Source: Shinisaurus crocodilurus (lineage: Eukaryota > Chordata > Lepidosauria > Squamata > Shinisauridae). Taken from it: DNA of 64,000 bases. Within the stretch, counting starts at the first letter, position 1. Each line of letters opens with the position of its first letter. The notes under the pieces were generated by a model that was not told the DNA's origin, made no database searches, and saw only the letters and a list, made by a program, of their open reading frames with translations. The DNA is taken from positions 160,273,278 through 160,337,277 of the forward strand of contig CM037879.1 in NCBI GenBank assembly GCA_021292165.1, given 5' to 3'. Below, in pieces: positions 31,249 to 42,905 of this stretch. The position numbers and the translations under genes were made by a program.

Positions 31249-32085
31249 GCAAATTATGAAGAAAATTAGCAATCACTTTCAAGTTTGCCTGAGAAAGCTG
31301 AAATCATTTGTACTTGAACACATCATTAAATTAGCCATGATTGGGTACAAAATGAAGGGAGAAGGGCTGATGTTAGAAAGTGCCACCAAAAACAATACAG
31401 CAACCAGGTGATGGCCAGCTGGCTAAGCTCCCACTTAATTTTTCCAGAAGAGAACATAACCATCTGTCACTGCTGGCCACACTCTTTGTCCAGATTAAAG
31501 AATGAGGGTCCTAATGGTGTTGATGCTTTTTCAATGAGTAAGGAAAATTGTCTATGCATATGAACACCAATCATTTCATGACATGGCATGTATAACATGA
31601 AAAGGTAGTAGGAAAAGTGTGTGTGTGTGTGTGCGTGCGTGCACACGGACGCACACACACACACACACACACACATGGCAAATATAAAGTGGGGGAGTCT
31701 GAGAAATGTTTTGACATGCATTATTTAAATGCAGAATGGGTACCTTCAGCAGTTCTGGGAGTGATTCCTCCCCCCATGCCCAGAACCCACTGGGGGTGGC
31801 TGCATCCCCTCCTCGCTACTGCTGCCTGCCACCAAATTTCTGTGGAAAACCTTTTTGCTGCTGCCGTGTTGCTAATTTTTTTTTTGTGGTGGGGCACTGG
31901 AGACCAGAAAATAAAATAAAAAATGGTGTCTGTGTGTGTTACCCACCCCCTGTTTAAATGTAAGATCAGGGCATATGTACAGAAGAATAAGTTAGAAGGA
32001 AGCCTCTGATAGGGATGTGTGACCCTGGAAAAACTCATCCCATTTGAACTCGAGGGACTTTCACGGCCTCTCCAACCTGATGATC
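31249..32085. other. Unassigned DNA with (GT)n/(CA)n
   Basis: A GT tract joined to a CA tract lies at 31617-31676, so it can fold on itself. No gene was recognised. The frame at 31721-32038 has no recognisable family. Confidence 0.45.
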
Positions 32086-32103
32086 AGAAGTCAATGGAGT
32101 TGG

Positions 32104-34408
32104 ACAAGACAAGGTTGCCCATTATCACCTTTGTTGTTTATTCTTGTGCTTGAAATATTGAACAGAGATATAAGACAAGATGATAGAATTGGAGGCATAA
32201 AAATTAAAAAAGAGTCTTATAAGCTGAGAGCTTTCGCAGATGATTTGGTGTTAACTTTGGAAGATCCTCTGAAAGGAATAGAAACGTTAATGGTTAAATT
32301 GAAGGAGTTTGGTGCTGTAGCTGGTTTTAAGGTTAATAAACTAAAGACAAAGATATTAACAAAAAATATGAAAATTCAAGATCAAATAAAATTGTCAAAT
32401 AAATCAGGTTTTAAGGTTGAAAAGAAAGTAAAGTATTTAGGTATCACATTAACAAATAAGAATTGTATGTTGTTTCAAAATAATTATGTAAAGTCTTGGA
32501 ATGAAATGAAAAAAGATTTAGAACGATGGGATAAAGCTCAATTGTCACTTTTGGGGAGAATAGCCACAATCAAGATGAATGTATTACCTAGAATGTTGTT
32601 TTTGTTTCAGACTATTCCTATTGTGACATCGCAAACCTCACTTTAAGAAGGACATAGACAAACTGGAGAGGGTTCAGAGGAGGGCAACAAGGATGATAAA
32701 GGGACTGGAAACAAGGCCCTATGAGGAGAGACTGAAAGAACTGTGCATGTTTAGCCTTCAGAAGAGGAGACTGAGGGGAGATATGATTGCACTCTTCCAG
32801 TATTTGAAGGGATGTCACACAGAGGAGGGCAAAGATCTCTTCTCGGTCATCCCAGTTTGCAGGACACGGAATAATGGGCTCAAGTTACAGGAACCTAGAT
32901 TCCACCTAAACATCAGGAAAAATTTCCTGACTGTCAGAGCAATAAGACAATGGAATCAACTACCTAGGGAGGTTGTGGGCTCTCCCACTCTGGAGGCATT
33001 CAAGGTGCAGCTGGACAGACATCTGTCAGAGATGCTTTGACCTAGATTCCTGCATTGAGCAGGGGGTTGGACTCGATGGCCTTGTAGGCCCCTTCCAACT
33101 CTACTTTTCTATGATTCTATGATTCTATGATTTAAACAATGGCAGAAGGATATATCTAGATTTGTATGGCAAGGGAAAAAGCCACGGGTTAAGTTTAAGA
33201 TTTTACAGGATGCAAAAGAAAGAGGGGGGTTGGGGCTACCTGACCTGAAGTTATATTTTGCTGCTTGTTGTTTAGTATGGATCAAAGAATGGGTTTTGTT
33301 GAAAAATAGTCGATTATTAGATTTAGAGGGATATGATTTGAGATTTGGATGGCATGGGTACATGTGGTATGATAAAGTTAAAGTGAATGTAGAATTTAAT
33401 AATCACTGTGTTAGAAGTGCCATTTTGAAAATTTGGAATAAATATAAACCTAGGTTTTGTCAGAGAGTACCATTGTGGCTATCAGCACAAGAAGCTCATC
33501 ATAGAAGAGAAATGTTAAGTAAATACAGTTGGTTGACATATCGTGATTTGCTGAATTTTTCACAAGATGAATGTAAAATAAAATCAAGAGAAGAACTGAT
33601 AAAAGAAGGTCATACATGTCAATGGTTCTCATATTTACAGATGGTAGAAAGGTTTAAAGTTGATAAAAGGTTGTATGATTTTGAACAGAGGGTATCTGAC
33701 TTTGAAAGGGAATTATGTTTAAATGATGAACATCTTATTTCAAGAATGTATAAGCTTTTGTTGAAATTTGAAACTGAGGAAGAGCAAGTGAAGGAATGTA
33801 TGATAAAATGGGCTCAAAATTTTGGTTATAATATACTAATGACACAATGGGAAAATATGTGGTTAAAAGGTTTGAAATTTACTTTATGCTCTAGTCTTAA
33901 AGAGAATTTTTATAAGATGATGTATCGTTGGTACTTGTCGCCGGAGAAATTGGCTAGAATGTATAGCGGTGCATCAGATATATGTTGGAAATGTGAACAA
34001 CAGGAAGGAACCTTTTATCATATGTGGTGGACATGAAAGAAAGCTACAAGTTTTTGGGTTGAAATTCATTTATTAATGCAAAAGATTTTAAGGATTACTT
34101 TTCAATTGAAACCAGAGGCTTTTCTATTGGGAATAATGGACAGTCAGCTAGAAGGAAGATATGGAACTTTATTTTTATACATGACAACGGCAGCGAGACT
34201 ACTATATGCACAGAAGTGGAAAGGTCCAGCAGTGCCTACGATAGAAGAATGGTTGGTCAAGATGCTGGAGCTGGCAGAGATGGCCAAACTTACATCACTA
34301 ATTAGAGAAAGGACAACATCTGCATTTATTATTGAGTGGAAACCTCTAATTGACTTTTTGCAGAGACTGGAAAATAATGATTTGTTTGTTTGTGGATTTA
34401 TGGAATAA
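32104..34408 (+). pseudogene. L1 ORF2 3' half, interrupted
   Basis: The first part carries the catalytic AFADDLVLTLEDP box and KYLGITLTNKN. After the CR1 insertion the frame resumes at about 33136 with GKKPRVKF and GGLGLPDLKLYFAACC, then the C-terminal zinc-knuckle-like CWKCEQQEGTFYHMWW at about 34000, where a TGA follows. A second frame (34076-34408) holds the extreme C-terminus. It lacks the endonuclease domain and is inactive. Confidence 0.9.
32637..33131 (+). mobile_element. CR1 LINE 3' part inserted in L1
   Basis: The frame 32693-33040 encodes the intact CR1 ORF2 C-terminus: [20 protein letters not shown], then [16 protein letters not shown], then NQLPREVVGSPTLEAFKVQL, and a stop. The CR1 3' UTR follows and ends in three ATTCTATG units at 33131. 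It is younger than the L1 that it splits. Confidence 0.95.
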
Positions 34409-34773
34409 TAAGTGAATCTGGGACAATGGGAAGAAAGAGATTTCTCATTTGGATTATCGAGTAAGAAAAATTATTGTTACCTGTATTTGCTAGTAGAAGA
34501 AAAATCGGAGGTCTATTTTGTTTTGTTAATTGTTATATGTTTGATATTATGTGTCTGTTTTATATAGAAATAAAATTGGACAATCCAAAGAAGTCAATGG
34601 AGTTGGGCTATTTTTTACAGATTCCTGGAATGGGTTGAAGACAGTTGCCCACATTGGGAGATGAGAACTCTTTTGCATCTGTAAAGAATTTCTGATTAGC
34701 CATTAAGAAACCTCTGCTGCAGTTCAACTCTTAATGTTATGCTAATTTAACTTGTTGAGCTGGGGGAGAATGA

Positions 34774-35169
34774 TCTAGAGGTGTAATCAAACCTGAGGGG
34801 GCGCCTTGCCCCCACCTCGACTCTCCGCGGCGGCGCCCCCCACCTCGATCTTCTGAGCAGCGCGGAGCAGTTCTTCGCACCGTTCGAGCTGCCCTCTCCG
34901 GTCCGGTCGCATCACTTCCGGCACCAGAAATGATGTGATGGGACCCTGCGCAGGTGCAGTATGTGGCATGGGGGTCCAGCGCGCCTGCGCAGGGTCCCGT
35001 CGCATCATTTCCGGTGCCGGAAGTGACAGGACCGGAGCGGGCGGCGTGTGCAGCTCGCCACGGAGAGGCAAGCCGCCCCAGAGAAGAAGTAAGGCTGTGC
35101 GAGCCTCGCATGAGCGGGGCCAATTTCGGCCCACTATGCCCGCACGAGGCGAATCGGTACATGCCTGAG
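34774..35169 (-). mobile_element. GC-rich hairpin MITE
   Basis: The core has arms near 34910-34960 and 34985-35035 that pair: ACTTCCGGCACCAGAAATGA against TCATTTCCGGTGCCGGAAGT, and GGGACCCTGCGCAGG against CCTGCGCAGGGTCCC. The outer parts match 48478-48853 in the opposite orientation. CpG is very frequent. The long frames on both strands are by-products of the GC content. Confidence 0.75.
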
Positions 35170-35324
35170 ATCTACCCTCCAGATCTTTACCAACACCCCA
35201 AACAACCTCCTCATGCTATTTCTACCACTCTTCATGCTATTTCTACCACTATATCCAGGATTTTTCAGAGTAGTTAATCACAATATTTTTATATGTTGCA
35301 TTTCCTCCCACCATATATATTTCA

Positions 35325-35366
<42 letters not shown>

Positions 35367-35854
35367 GTTGGCAGAGTGTTTGATGGGTGGGAGCTTTGTT
35401 TTGCATGGGGGCTACTCTGATGTAAGTCTGTTCACTCTATGGGTGTTAAACCTGTGCAAGGGCAGATCATTCCCTGGTCCCTGACTGTGGGGCTTCTCCA
35501 CTCTCTCTTCAGAGCCGGCTTTTTTATTTGGCAAGTTCAGGAGGAGGAAGAAGGTTGTGTTGGGGGCAAGTTTGCCAGAGAGAGATGCATTTGCGTAAAT
35601 GTGTGTATCTGGGGGGAGAGCTTGCAGAAGTTGGGGGCTTGTTGTCTCCTCTCTTGCTGGATGCCTCCTCTGATGTAAGTCTGTGTTCTCTCTATGGGTG
35701 TTACTCTTGTGTGGGGATGTGCAAGGCTGGAAAAGAAAACTCATTTCCTTTGAGCTCCATGTGGACTTTCACTGCCTTTCCTACTGACCCTTCCAAGAAC
35801 TCTTAGATTTTAAGCTAAAGAGCTCTGCTTGCAAATAGCTTAACTCAGAGGAAC
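35170..35854. other. Unassigned DNA with simple repeats and a direct repeat
   Basis: A (GT)n then (GA)n tract lies at 35323-35367. The words CTCTGATGTAAGTCTGT and CTCTATGGGTGTTA occur together at about 35415 and again at about 35668, a direct repeat with a 253-bp period. No gene was recognised. Confidence 0.5.
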
Positions 35855-36028
35855 TCATAGATTTCATAGATCATAGAGTTGGAAGGAGCCTACAAGGCCA
35901 TCGAGTCCAACCCCCTGCTCAATGCAGGAAACTAGAGAAGGGGTCTCCCATCCAAGTAATAACCAGGCCTGACCCTGCTTAGCTTTCCACACTCAGACAA
36001 GCTGAGCCAGGGTAAGCCACAGGCCTGT
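35855..36028 (-). mobile_element. 5S-rRNA-derived SINE with CR1-type tail, copy 5
   Basis: Head, junction and tail are as in the other four copies; on the plus strand it runs from TCATAGATTTCATAGATC to AAGCCACAGGCCTG. It differs from copies 1, 2 and 4 by few substitutions by eye, suggesting a young family. Confidence 0.93.
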
Positions 36029-36092
36029 ATTCTGTGCAGCTGTGCCCCCTGCTCTAAGAGGCTGGTGAGTTGAAGAAATAAAGTCCAAGATG

Positions 36093-36195
36093 AAGGCTGC
36101 AATCCTATATCCACTTACCTGGGGAAAAGCTGCATTGCACACAGTGGGACTAGGGTCTTACTTCTGAGTAAACATGTATAGGCTTGCACTGCTGC
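36093..36195. mobile_element. Small palindromic MITE, GCAATCCTATG family
   Basis: GGCTGCAATCCTATATCCAC at the left and CTTCTGAGTAAACATGTATAGG at the right match the family consensus implied by 17443-17532. The centre is altered. Confidence 0.6.
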
Positions 36196-37626
36196 TGACT
36201 ATTAGCCCAAAATCATATGAAATCATGAAGATCTGTGCTAGATCAAAAAAAAAAATTGATCGGGGATCAGATCTATGATGGTTGTTCAACATTTCAGAAT
36301 GAAACTGCTGATTTGGGGGGTTCCTTTCTTAATCCATTACCCATTACAGCTCCCTTTCAAATAGACTGTGACAGTTTGGCTTTTATATACTTGCAGGGCA
36401 GAAAAGAGGCACCCTCTGCCTATTGAGCTGAATTGTGACAGAAACCTGGCCAGCCAGCTAAAGAATGCCCTTTTGTTATGCAGCCATTAAAACACAGGAC
36501 AGAGGAGTATCCAATCAGTGGCACAAGGTTGCCTTGAATTAAGAGAACAAAGGCGGGTGAAGCGGTACCTGTTGTTTGCAAGGTTCTCAAACTGATTGAG
36601 AAAGGAGCCCCAGCCAGGGCTCAGCTCCTTCGCCTCAGCAGGGCAGGAGGTGCATCCATTGTGATTTCCACCTCTCTGTCTTCCTGTTTGTACATTTCCC
36701 TCTAGATGGGCCTCTGAGCCATCATGAGAGGTTGCACTGCCAGGGGCTGGGCCAGGGCTGGGGAGGCCACCGGATACTGCAGATTCCAGCCTCTCCTCTC
36801 CCCTATTCCACCTCCCTGAATTCACTATTGCAAGCTTTGGAAACAGCTGCCATGGTTCTTCCATGGAAGGAGTAAGGGATCGGAATGCAAAGTCCCCCTC
36901 CCGAGGTCATAGGACTGTCTACAGCCTAGGGAGAGGGACTCTGAAATATCCTATGGACCCTGGGATGCTCTCCCAGGGACCATAGGATTGCTCTGTTAAT
37001 AATTGTCTGGAAATTCCAATACATTACAGATCACTTAAAAAAATATGTGCTTCATTTATTTATCATATTTGTTAAGTGCCTCATCTAATAGATTTCTTTT
37101 GGCATTGTATAGTTCAATTTATACTAAAATAATAAATGTTAATAAAATAAAAACAATAGAACAAAATAATAGTAGTAGTAGTAGTAGTAATAATAACAAC
37201 AACAACAACAACAATAATAACAACAACCCACACAGCATAAAAGCAATAGACATATACTGACACAGTATAAACTATGAATACAAAACCCTTTACAGGTTAA
37301 GGTTAAAGTAACACAAAGATAAAAAAATGTTGGATAGGATCCACCCTAGTTATTTCATGAATGGAAGGAGCTTCCATTCATGGAAGGAGAGTTGCACCCA
37401 TGAAAGGTAGGGTTGTTCAACATTTCAGAATAAAACTGCTGATTTGGGGGGTTAAGAAATCCAATCTTTGTGAATCCCAGTACAAATTGACCTGATCTAA
37501 CACACACACACACACTAATGTGTAGATTGGAACTTGGTTACCCACTGGCTTTTGCACTTTCTAAATGTTCCTAAGCAGTTCTTTGCTCAAAGAACGTATC
37601 AAAATGCATTTAAAACTGCATATTTT
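36196..37626. other. Unassigned DNA with a 43-bp direct repeat and simple repeats
   Basis: A 43-bp sequence at 36280-36322 recurs at 37411-37453 with one mismatch. A mixed TAG/TAA/CAA trinucleotide tract lies at 37160-37226 and a short (CA)n at 37501-37516. No coding region was recognised. Confidence 0.5.
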
Positions 37627-40578
37627 GAAAATAGTAACAAGAATTCTAAAATGTTAGCTAGATCCACACACAAAAAACAGGGAAAAATATAGTTGGAATA
37701 ATAAAGGATAAAAAAGGGAAAGGGCATAATTTGATGAAGGAAAAATTAAAAAATTTTCAAGAATTTTATTCAGAATTATATAAAGCAGGAATAGGTGAGG
37801 AAGATAGGATTAAAGAATATATTGAAAAACATATGAAAATGAGAATACAAGAAGAAGATAGAGAGATGATGGAGCAAGCATTCTCAGATTTGGAGATAGA
37901 TTTTGCTATAAATAAATTAAAAGAGGGCAAGACCCCAGGAGTAGATGGATCAGGGGTGGAATATTACAAGGTTTTTAAACATATGTTAATTCCAAGGTTG
38001 AATTCATTATATAATAATATAATGGAAGGGGGAGAAATCCCCCCTTCATGGAAACAATCTATGATTATAGTAATTCCAAAACCAGGAAAGGATTTAACAG
38101 AACCAGATTCATATAGACCCATTTCGTTAATAAATCAAGATGCAAAATTATTTACTGCAATACTAGCGAGACGAATGAATAGGTTTATGAGTAAATATGT
38201 AGGGATGGACCAATGTGGATTTATTGCAGGTCGACAAATGGCCGACTTAACTAGAAGAGTATTAAATATAATATATAGTATAAAGAAAAATAATGTTAAA
38301 GCGGGTGTATTAGCATTAGATATTTTCAAGGCTTTTGATTGCGTGGAATGGCCTACGTTAAAAATGATAATTAAAAAATATGGGGTTTGGAGCAAGATTT
38401 AAAGGAGTAATTAATCAATTATATGCCCATAATATTACAAATGTAGTGGTAAATGATGGTATTACCGAACAAATTTCCTTAGACCGAGGGACTAGACAAG
38501 GATGTCCCCTTTCCCCTATTTTGTTTGCATTAGTGATGGAAATATTAGCAAATGTAGTAAGAGAAGATAGAAATATTAATAGGGATGGGGGTTGGAGATC
38601 AAATAAAAATAAATTTATTTGCAGATGATACTTTATTAACAATTAAAAACCCAATTGAAACAATGGATAGGTTGGAGAACCACTTGAAAGAATTTGGAGA
38701 AATAACTGGGCTACAGATGAATTGGGGTAAATCCAAGATTTTATTGTTTAATTATAGTAAAAAAGAGGAGAGTGAAATGTTGAAGAAAAAATATAACATT
38801 AAAATTACAAATGTAATTAAATATTTAGGAATAGAAATTACACAAGATATTGATAAAGTAGGAGAACAAAACTTTACAAAGTTAAAGATAGAGGTTAAAA
38901 ATAAAATAGAGGAGTATTAAAAAATTGGACTTTCTTGGTTTGGTGGAATAGCATTGGTAAAAATGAAGATATTGCCTAAAATAAACTTTTTGTTTAGGAT
39001 GTTACCAGTAAAGATTACAGAAAAAGAAATTAAAGATTGGCAATCAATTATTAATGAATATTGTAATGGAAGGAAAAGATCAAGGATTAATAAATATAGT
39101 TGGTATAAAGCGCAAAAAATAGGTGGTTTAGGTCTTCCTAACATAAAGTGGTATTATTTAGCCAACCAAGTAAGACATATTTTGGACATTATAGCAGGGG
39201 AAGACAAAATGTGGTTGGAATTAGAATCACGAGAATTAGGAAACATGATGGTGAATATATTATTTAAGAAAAAATATAAATAATATTATAAAAGGACTAG
39301 AAAATCCCTTTTTGAGGAGTATGTTAGAGAGTTGGAATAGCACGAGGAAAATTTTTACACCAGAGGTATCCCCATTAACTCCGGTAGTGGTCATGCAGGA
39401 CTTTCCAGAAAATGTAAGACATCTAGAAGCTATATTAAGGAGAAAAAAGGTGATTAAATTAATGGATTGGGTGGAAAAATTGAAGACTAGAGAACATATA
39501 ATAGAAATAGTAGGAAGAGAGAGAATATCATGGTTAAATTCAATGAAATTGGAACTGTGGTTAAAGAAGTGGAGGATAAGAATGGACAGCGAAAGAGAAC
39601 TAACCAATTTTGAAAAGATAGTTTTGACTAGAGAAGCTATAGAAGGTAATGTTTCAACAAGAGGCACAACAAAGGCTTTATATACGATGTTACAAAAAGA
39701 AGAAGAGCATAAAGATTCTCTTAAAGTGTTATGGGATAATGAATTTGATGAGGAAATATCGAAACAAAGTTGGAAAAATATTTGGGATAGACGTATTGTA
39801 AGAGTTATGTCAACTAGGATAAAAGAGAATTTTTATAAAGTGGTATGGAGATGGTATTTAACTCCAGTAAGATTAAATCGGATAGATAAAAATTGCTCCG
39901 CATTGTGTTGGAGAGGATGTAATGTAAAAGGTACATATGCCCACATGTGGTGGAGCTTTAAAAATGTTCTGGAATTTTGGCAGAAAGTATTTGCAGAAAT
40001 ATCAGAAATAATTGGAATGGAATTAGAAGTCTGCCCAAAATTAGCATTGTTAACAATTACAGAAAAGTTAGTTTGTTCAAAAAATACAAAAGAATTGATT
40101 GTGAATTTGTTAACAGCAGCAAAATTAATGATAGCTAGGAATTGGAAGGTCCAACATGTGTTTTCAATTAATGAATGGTATGCAGAGGTATGGGATATCG
40201 CGTTAAATGATAAATTAACTTGTAATATTAAGTGTCAAAAAGGACAATTGGAGAAAGACACCTTTGTGAACATTTGGGGTACATTTTTGGATTATGTGTT
40301 GGTAAAGGGGAGGGGGAACAAACCTTGTCAAGATTTGTTATATTTTTGGAATATAGAATAATATCTTGTATATATAAAAAAAAAATAAAAAAAAAATTGG
40401 GCTGAGAAATATAACTTGGTCCCAAGAGGTGGGGGGGTGCACAATGTTTATGTTGTATTTTTGTTGTTGTTGTTGTATTCATTAGTAGTTGTAAGATGTG
40501 AAAAATTAAAAATTTAAATAAATGTAATCCAAACAAAACAAAAACAAAACAAAACAAAAAATATTAAAAAAAAAAACC
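37627..40578 (+). mobile_element. L1 LINE, 5'-truncated, 2.95 kb, with 11-bp target duplication
   Basis: CTGCATATTTT flanks it at 37616-37626 and 40579-40589. The insertion begins inside ORF2 (ENSNKNSKMLARS before the first frameshift), runs through reverse transcriptase and C-terminal domains, then a 3' UTR with TTG repeats and an A-rich tail at about 40535-40576. It is a different L1 subfamily from 32104-34588, and more AT-rich. Confidence 0.92.
37731..40361 (+). pseudogene. L1 ORF2 remnant with frameshifts
   Basis: In order: KTPGVDGSGVEYYK and YRPISLINQDAKLFTAILAR in 37731-38402, with motif A as ALDIFKAFDCVEW; after a frameshift, GTRQGCPLSPILFALVMEIL in 38380-38628; after a second, INLFADDTLLTIKNP, the catalytic box, in 38585-38920; a stop at 38918; the thumb region in 38954-39283; and the C-terminal part in 39312-40361 with CWRGCNVKGTYAHMWW. 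At least four disabling changes make it non-functional. Confidence 0.92.
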
Positions 40579-40589
40579 CTGCATATTTT

Positions 40590-41054
40590 CAGAGAAAACA
40601 TTTTAGAAATATGCTCTTTAATGTGAAATTTTATGCAGATTTGAAGGGGAAAAAAGCACAGATTAATATGCAAGAGGAATGTGAACAGATGTGAAAGTGG
40701 CAGGAGTAGAAATAGACCAATCTACCCTTCTTTAATGGAAAGAGCATTCAGTGACTGATGTTTCCTTCCCAAGCCTGACCCACATGTTCATATCTTAATG
40801 GGACAGGGAAGGAAGTGTCCCTCCATTTAAGGCAGTTTGATCCCAAGGAGCCTTCCCCCAGCAGAATGTACTGATTTGTTTATTTTAAGGATGGGTGAGT
40901 CTGTCAGATTCACTTTCTTCAGCATCCTTTTTTTGAAAAATAAAAAAAAATCCCAAGTTCTTTCTCTTCTGAACATGAACTTCGTGAATTTGAGTGAATT
41001 CCTATAAAACATGAACTGAGATGAAATTCTCACCAAGCTGCATCAGACAAATAC
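40590..41054. mobile_element. MITE debris flanking the L1
   Basis: Words such as AGCACAGATTAATATGC and AAATAGACCAATCTACCC, and at 40888 AGGATGGGTGAGTCTGTCAG, are decayed pieces of the TAGGGATGGAC MITE family. The second L1 inserted into one of them. Boundaries are unclear. Confidence 0.4.
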
Positions 41055-41057
41055 AAT

Positions 41058-41298
41058 ATTTATTTATTTGTTACATTTATATCCCACCTTTTTTCCTCTT
41101 TCAAGGATCCCAAGGCGGCTTACATAATCATCCTCCTTCTCTCCATGTTATCCTCACAACAACCCTGGGAGGTAGGTTAGGCTGAGAGTCAGTGACTGGC
41201 CCAAAGTTACCCAGTGAGCTTCATGGCCACGTGGGAACTAAAACCTGGCTCACCTGAGTCCCAAGTCCAATACTACCACTATACCACATTGGATCTCA
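41058..41298 (-). mobile_element. Sauria-type tRNA SINE
   Basis: Plus-strand order: AAAT-type tail, TTACATTTATATCCCACCTT, AAGGCGGCTTACATAATC, GGTAGGTTAGGCTGAGAGTC, GGCCCAAAGTTACCCAGTGA, then the complement of the tRNA-like head (CACTATACCACATTGG). Confidence 0.9.
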
Positions 41299-41762
41299 AT
41301 ATGTACAGCAACTTCTAGCATGGAGAGAACCATGATGTACCTGCATGCCATGTAGCTGTTAAAGATGAGAAGCCTGTTTAGAAGGGGGGGGAGGCATTGG
41401 CAATCCCAATTAAGCACTTACATGGTTGAATATACAGGGATTCAGACCCAGACTTTTAAGAGTAAAGTACACAATGCCTAGATGAATAACCCTATCCATT
41501 TTGGTTTTGCTCACATTCTGTGTTGTTGTTGTTTTTAATTTCATGTTCTTTTTGTCCCAAATATGGATAATTTTGGTAAATTCATGTTACAATCGAACTG
41601 AAATGAATTTCTTTCCCCATCCTGTTAATTCAATTCATACACTTGCTCACTATCATTTATTCATGTAGAATATGTGGGGATTGTTCTTTCACTCAATGAG
41701 TGCTTGAGGCGATGTACAAAAATGTATTTACATAGCTATCCCATGACACATGTTCTCTGGAT
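41299..41762. other. Unassigned DNA
   Basis: Possible MITE words near 41500-41640 (AATTTCATGTTC, CGAACTGAAATGAATTTC). Nothing is defined clearly. Confidence 0.35.
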
Positions 41763-42011
41763 TTATTTATTTTATTTATTTATTATATTTATACCCCGCC
41801 TTTTTTCCTGAAAGGAACCCAAGGCGGCTTACATAAGCCTCCTCCTCCTCTCCACTTTATCCTCACAACAACCCTGTGAGGTAGGTTAGGCTGAGAGTCA
41901 GTGACTGGCCCAAAGTCACCCAGTGAGGTTTCATGGCTGAGCGGGGACTAGAAGCTGGGATCTCCCGAGTCCCAGTCCAACACTCCAACCACTACGCCAC
42001 ACTGGCTCTCA
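41763..42011 (-). mobile_element. Sauria-type tRNA SINE
   Basis: Nearly full length on the minus strand, from the AAAT tail and TATACCCCGCCTTTTTTCCT to the head complement CCACTACGCCACACTGGCTC. The B box complement is GGGACTAGAAGC. Confidence 0.92.
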
Positions 42012-42056
42012 CTGGCTCTGGATGGCTCACAGACTGATACAGCATTAAAATACAAC

Positions 42057-42447
42057 TAGGGATGGATGAGAATTTCGAGGGGGGGAGGAAGAGCGGAGTG
42101 AAATCGCCCCGCTCTTCCCCCCCCCGAGCTCAGCGAGGCTTACCTGACCCCGGCTTGTCCCAAGTTCCCATGGGGAAAGGAGCTTCCAGGTCCCCGGCCT
42201 GTCATTTCCGGGTCCCTGGTGCTGCGTTTTTTCCCGTAAATACCAAGGTAAACTTCCTTAAAATGGCCACGAATAGCAAATCGTGGCCGTTTTAAGGTAA
42301 TTTACCTAGGTATTTACAGAAAAAACGCAGCACCAGGGACCCGGAAATGACGCGCCACAGACCCGGAAGTTCGCTGAGCGCCACAGCTGCTGGGCGCTGC
42401 ACACCGCAGGATGAGCGGGGTGGTGGTGGTGTAAGTGGCCATCCCTA
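42057..42447. mobile_element. hAT MITE with GC-rich hairpin core, 391 bp
   Basis: It begins TAGGGATGG and ends CCATCCCTA, with identical 8-bp duplications AATACAAC at 42049-42056 and 42448-42455. Inside, 42201-42351 is a near-perfect palindrome: GTCATTTCCGGGTCCCTGGT pairs with the complementary run ending at 42351, and GGCCACGAATAGCAAATCG lies near the centre. It is closely related to 18720-19150. Confidence 0.88.
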
Positions 42448-42559
42448 AATACAACATAAAGAAGCAACAAACAAACAAGAAAAATGCATTAATACTAAAA
42501 CACAATTGACACACATGCTTTCTACTGACAAGTCCAGACTATGAGACATACAGGTTTTA

Positions 42560-42665
42560 AATTTTATATTTTATATTGGATTTTATGATTTTAACTGTTG
42601 TAAACCGCCCAGAGAGCTTTGGCTATTGGGCAGGTATAAAAATGTAATAAATAAATAAATAAATA
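42560..42665 (+). mobile_element. L2-type LINE 3' tail
   Basis: AAACCGCCCAGAGAGCTTTG then GCTATTGGGCAGGTATAAAA and AAAT repeats, a recognisable L2 subfamily 3' end. It lacks an upstream body. Confidence 0.7.
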
Positions 42666-42800
42666 AAAGGTTTGGGTAAATAAAAAGGTGTTCACCTGGC
42701 ACTGAAAAGACCATAAAGATGGTGCCACATGAACCTTTCTGGAAGGCTGTTCTCTAGCCAGGGTGCCACTACTGAAAAGCCATCGACTTAGTGGTCACCT
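42666..42800 (-). mobile_element. L2-type LINE C-terminal fragment
   Basis: AAAAAGGTGTTCACCTGGCA, CTGAAAAGACCATAAAGATG and GGGTGCCACTACTGAAAAG match the antisense of the L2 ORF end seen at about 27110-27200. No open frame. Confidence 0.5.
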
Positions 42801-42905
42801 GCCTCAGTTCATTTTATCTTGTAGTGAGATCTATCGGCAGAATGGGGAGGGAGGCAATTTTTGCAGATTTCCGCTCTGGATCCACAAGCCTCTTAGCCTC
42901 CCTCC

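Larger units (their letters stand above)
32104..34588 (+). mobile_element. L1 LINE, 5'-truncated, with 18-bp target duplication
   Basis: It is flanked by AGAAGTCAATGGAGTTGG at 32086-32103 and again at 34589-34606. The insertion starts inside ORF2 reverse transcriptase (RQGCPLSPLLFILVLEILN) and runs to the 3' UTR with AATAAA near 34568. A CR1 copy is inserted at about 32637-33131. The 18-bp identical duplication indicates target-primed insertion not long ago. Confidence 0.93.

Noticed and set aside
34737..35277. Frames of 77-141 codons on both strands
   Set aside because: They overlap the GC-rich hairpin MITE arms and mirror each other, with no domain or splice support.
32044..40361. Functional L1 ORF2 genes
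   Set aside because: Both copies are 5'-truncated without an endonuclease domain. One is split by CR1, and the other has at least three frameshifts and a stop.
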